Program-made: the position numbers and the translations under genes | The notes under the pieces: model-generated | Told to the model about the DNA's origin: nothing | The model's database searches: none | The model's input: the letters and a program-made list of their open reading frames with translations, nothing else | Assembly (NCBI GenBank): GCA_910577805.1 | Contig: CAJTOE010000137.1 | Location: 1 to 6,649 of the forward strand | DNA length: 6,649 nt | Source: an uncultured Oscillospiraceae bacterium | GTDB taxonomy: Bacteria; Bacillota; Clostridia; Oscillospirales; Oscillospiraceae | Direction: 5' to 3' | In this document: one piece after another, positions 4,936 through 6,649 of the stretch | Position numbering within the stretch: the stretch's first letter is position 1 | Layout of the letters: each line of letters starts with the position of its first letter

Positions 4936-6497
4936 CCATTCTCCGCGACATCTCCATGCTGTGGTCCATGCTCCATGTGATTATTCTGTTTCTGATCCTC
5001 TTTGAGCCGCGCTTCTCCTGGCGGACCACCCTGACCGCCGCTTTCGCCGGCGGGGGCACGCTGCTGGTCGTCAATATTCTGCTGATGTATAAGTATGGCA
5101 ACGGGATTATGATGAGTGTGGCCTTTTTCACCTGCACCCTCCCTACCCTGCTCTTGTTTTTCATCCTGTCCAAATACCGGGACGGCCGGTTCTTTTTCCT
5201 CTTCTGCCTGTCTGATACCCTCTCCTTCTGGATGATGCAGGTCACGAACTTCATGGACCGGCTGGCCGGTGAGACGTATCTCATCCTGCTTCTCAGCCGT
5301 CTGCTCCTCTTCCCTCTGGCGGAGTTGCTATTCTGGCAGTATCTGCGCCGCCCTTACCGGGAGCTTCAGCGCCGCCTTTACCAGGGCTGGTGGCTATTCG
5401 CCATTGTGGGCGCGGTGTACTATTTGCTCGTGATGTTCACCGCAGTACCGGTGGACGCCCCCATGCCCGACGTTTCCTCCCTGGGGGTCACCATTTTGGT
5501 CATGCTCTTGATGCCCTTGACCTACACGACTATTCTGCATTCCTTATGGCAGCAGATGAAAATGTACGAGAACAACCGAATGCTTGAGCTTCAGCACCGG
5601 GACTACAACGCGATCTGTCAAAAAATGGAGCTTGGCCGAATCTACCGCCATGATATGCGCCACCACCTGTCCACGCTGGACGGACTGCTCCAGCAGCGGG
5701 ACCTGAACGGCGCACAGCATTACATCCGTTCCCTCAGCGGCGGCCTGGACGACCTGACCTACCCCGCCCAGTGCGCCAATTCTGCTCTGAACGCCGTCAT
5801 TATGGCCTATCTGGTTCAGGCGAAAAACGCCGGCTGCACCCTGCACACCGAGGTACATACCCCGGAAGACCTCCCCTTTGAGGAGACGGACCTGTGTGTG
5901 ATTTTGGGCAATGCCCTGGAAAACGCCATCCACGCCTGCGAGGCCCAGCCAGAGGAGCTGCGCAATATCCAGTTCTCCCTGGAGCTGACCGAAAACCAGC
6001 GGCTCATGTTTTCTGTGCGTAATCCCTGTCCACAACCGGTGGACTTCGGGCCGGACGGCCTGCCATCGGTCCCCAAACGGGAGGGCCACGGCTTGGGTTT
6101 GCAAAGTGTGCGGACCGTGGTAGAAAAATACGGCGGGCTGTTCCAGTGCCTGTGGGAGGACGGCGTTTTTGTCCTGCGGACGGTACTGATGCCGCCCCAG
6201 GCTGTGCCCGCCAAGCAAAAGCGGGTCAACCGCATCACTACGGCGGTGGTGGTGCTGCTGGCCTCCCTGCTCCTGCTCAATTGCGTCCCCGCCGTCGCCG
6301 ACACGCTGGAAGCTATCCCCGTCCTTGGACCTATCATTCGGGTGCTGGATCTGCGGACCTACACCTTCCGCTGGAACAACACGGACAGCACCGGGATTGA
6401 GGAGCCTAACGACCAGGCGGATGCTTCTTTGCGCCAGACAGATGAGGGTGAAGCCAACAGTTCCCTCCACCTTACGAATTATACTCAGAGTCTATAA
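4932..6497 (+). CDS. AgrC-like membrane sensor histidine kinase with C-terminal membrane extension
   Basis: This 521-residue kinase overlaps the regulator by 4 bp, with AAGGGGGG just before its ATG. The N-terminus has about seven membrane helices (roughly 9-24, 31-53, 58-79, 86-105, 115-137, 152-172, 182-203), matching the polytopic sensor of HPK10/AgrC kinases. The phospho-accepting histidine is H240 in YRHDMRHHL. The GHKL ATPase has the N box at GNALENAIHA (N327, N331) and GHGLGL at 385-390, ending near 420. Beyond that lies an unusual tail: a basic stretch, a further helix at about 434-453, then AVADTLEAIPVLGPIIRV and an acidic polar end. The helix and the IPVLG segment resemble the membrane-proximal part of RsiV/DUF4179-type anti-sigma proteins, without their large outer domain. 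With the kinase in the cytoplasm, about 65 residues would face outside. The signal sensed is unknown. Confidence 0.93.
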   Translation: MTILRDISMLWSMLHVIILFLILFEPRFSWRTTLTAAFAGGGTLLVVNILLMYKYGNGIMMSVAFFTCTLPTLLLFFILSKYRDGRFFFLFCLSDTLSFWMMQVTNFMDRLAGETYLILLLSRLLLFPLAELLFWQYLRRPYRELQRRLYQGWWLFAIVGAVYYLLVMFTAVPVDAPMPDVSSLGVTILVMLLMPLTYTTILHSLWQQMKMYENNRMLELQHRDYNAICQKMELGRIYRHDMRHHLSTLDGLLQQRDLNGAQHYIRSLSGGLDDLTYPAQCANSALNAVIMAYLVQAKNAGCTLHTEVHTPEDLPFEETDLCVILGNALENAIHACEAQPEELRNIQFSLELTENQRLMFSVRNPCPQPVDFGPDGLPSVPKREGHGLGLQSVRTVVEKYGGLFQCLWEDGVFVLRTVLMPPQAVPAKQKRVNRITTAVVVLLASLLLLNCVPAVADTLEAIPVLGPIIRVLDLRTYTFRWNNTDSTGIEEPNDQADASLRQTDEGEANSSLHLTNYTQSL

Positions 6498-6540
6498 AAA
6501 AGCAAAAAACGACGGCTGGTGCGTTCCGCACCAGCCGTCG
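6495..6540 (-). terminator. Rho-independent terminator for recR, shared by converging genes
   Basis: CGACGGCTGGTGCG (6510-6523) and its perfect complement (6527-6540) form a 14-bp stem with a 3-nt loop. Read leftward it is followed by GTTTTTTGCTTTTTT, a classic terminator for recR, whose stop lies 20 bp away. Read rightward, the stem is followed by 14 non-T bases before a run of seven T (6555-6561), so it would end the kinase transcript less efficiently. The T-tract of the leftward terminator overlaps the kinase stop codon. Confidence 0.9.
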
Positions 6541-6560
6541 AAGCATAGGTGCCGTTTTTT

Positions 6561-6649
6561 TCAAATCTCCTGCCGTCCCTCCAGGGCACGCATTAAGGTT
6601 GCGTCGTCGGCGTACTCCAAATGACTGCCCACCGGAATGCCGTAGGCCA
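6561..6649 (-). CDS. recR: Recombination protein RecR, C-terminal end (partial)
   Basis: Only the last 28 residues and the stop are inside the window; the gene continues to the right. They read AYGIPVGSHLEYADDATLMRALEGRQEI, which closely follows the conserved RecR ending (GLPVGGDLEYADEVTLSRALEGR in bacilli and clostridia). RecR works with RecO, and RecF, to load RecA on gapped DNA during recombinational repair. The gene is convergent with the two-component operon and ends at the hairpin terminator. It is a housekeeping gene, indicating a chromosomal location. Confidence 0.95.
   Translation of the reverse strand, partial: AYGIPVGSHLEYADDATLMRALEGRQEI

Noticed and set aside
5544..6470. Minus-strand open frame, 308 codons, inside the kinase gene
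   Set aside because: It is a shadow of the kinase, which has complete catalytic motifs in the plus frame; there is no start signal.
4186..6497. Complete agr-type quorum-sensing locus
   Set aside because: The kinase and regulator are Agr-like, but no AgrB peptidase or AgrD-type peptide gene is present in the window, and the Cys-rich small protein does not resemble AgrD.
1..6649. CRISPR array, insertion sequence, tRNA or rRNA
   Set aside because: No regularly spaced repeats, transposase motifs with terminal repeats, or cloverleaf and rRNA signatures were seen on either strand.

Overview
The window looks like chromosomal DNA of a GC-rich member of the Clostridia, most like the gut Oscillospiraceae/Flavonifractor group. 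The reasons are strong AGGAGG-type ribosome binding sites, an AgrA/AgrC-like LytTR two-component pair, a recR end of clostridial type, and a Gram-positive type IV prepilin signal carried by a GLUG-repeat protein. Coding DNA is GC-rich and the central intergenic region is clearly AT-rich. The genus call is inference.

Layout: (1) 3317 down to the left edge, minus strand: one uninterrupted reading frame of 1105 codons, cut by the window edge. It begins with a class III (type IV pilin) signal, followed by two large GLUG-repeat modules, so it is a giant pilin-like surface protein. (2) 3618-3397, minus strand, just upstream of it: a small 73-residue protein rich in Cys and His, unrecognised but with good coding signs. 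(3) 3619-4185: a divergent regulatory region of about 570 bp with promoters facing both ways, stable hairpins, paired AT palindromes and two copies of a 21-bp-phased direct repeat. (4) 4186-4935 and 4932-6497, plus strand: a LytTR response regulator and an AgrC-like membrane histidine kinase, overlapping by ATGA. (5) 6495-6540: a terminator hairpin shared by converging genes. (6) 6561 to the right edge, minus strand: the C-terminal end of recR.

Working model (inference): the LytTR regulator, switched on by the kinase, binds the direct-repeat pairs at 3780-3816 and 4130-4166. The first lies directly upstream of an extended -10 promoter pointing to the small gene and the giant pilin. The second lies between the regulator's own promoter and its ribosome binding site. 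That would join a sensory two-component system to the surface protein encoded divergently from it, with autoregulation. No agrB/agrD or other signal gene is visible here.

The most unusual protein feature is the kinase's C-terminal extension. After a complete ATPase domain there is an extra membrane helix and an outside-facing tail whose start resembles the membrane-proximal segment of RsiV-type anti-sigma factors.
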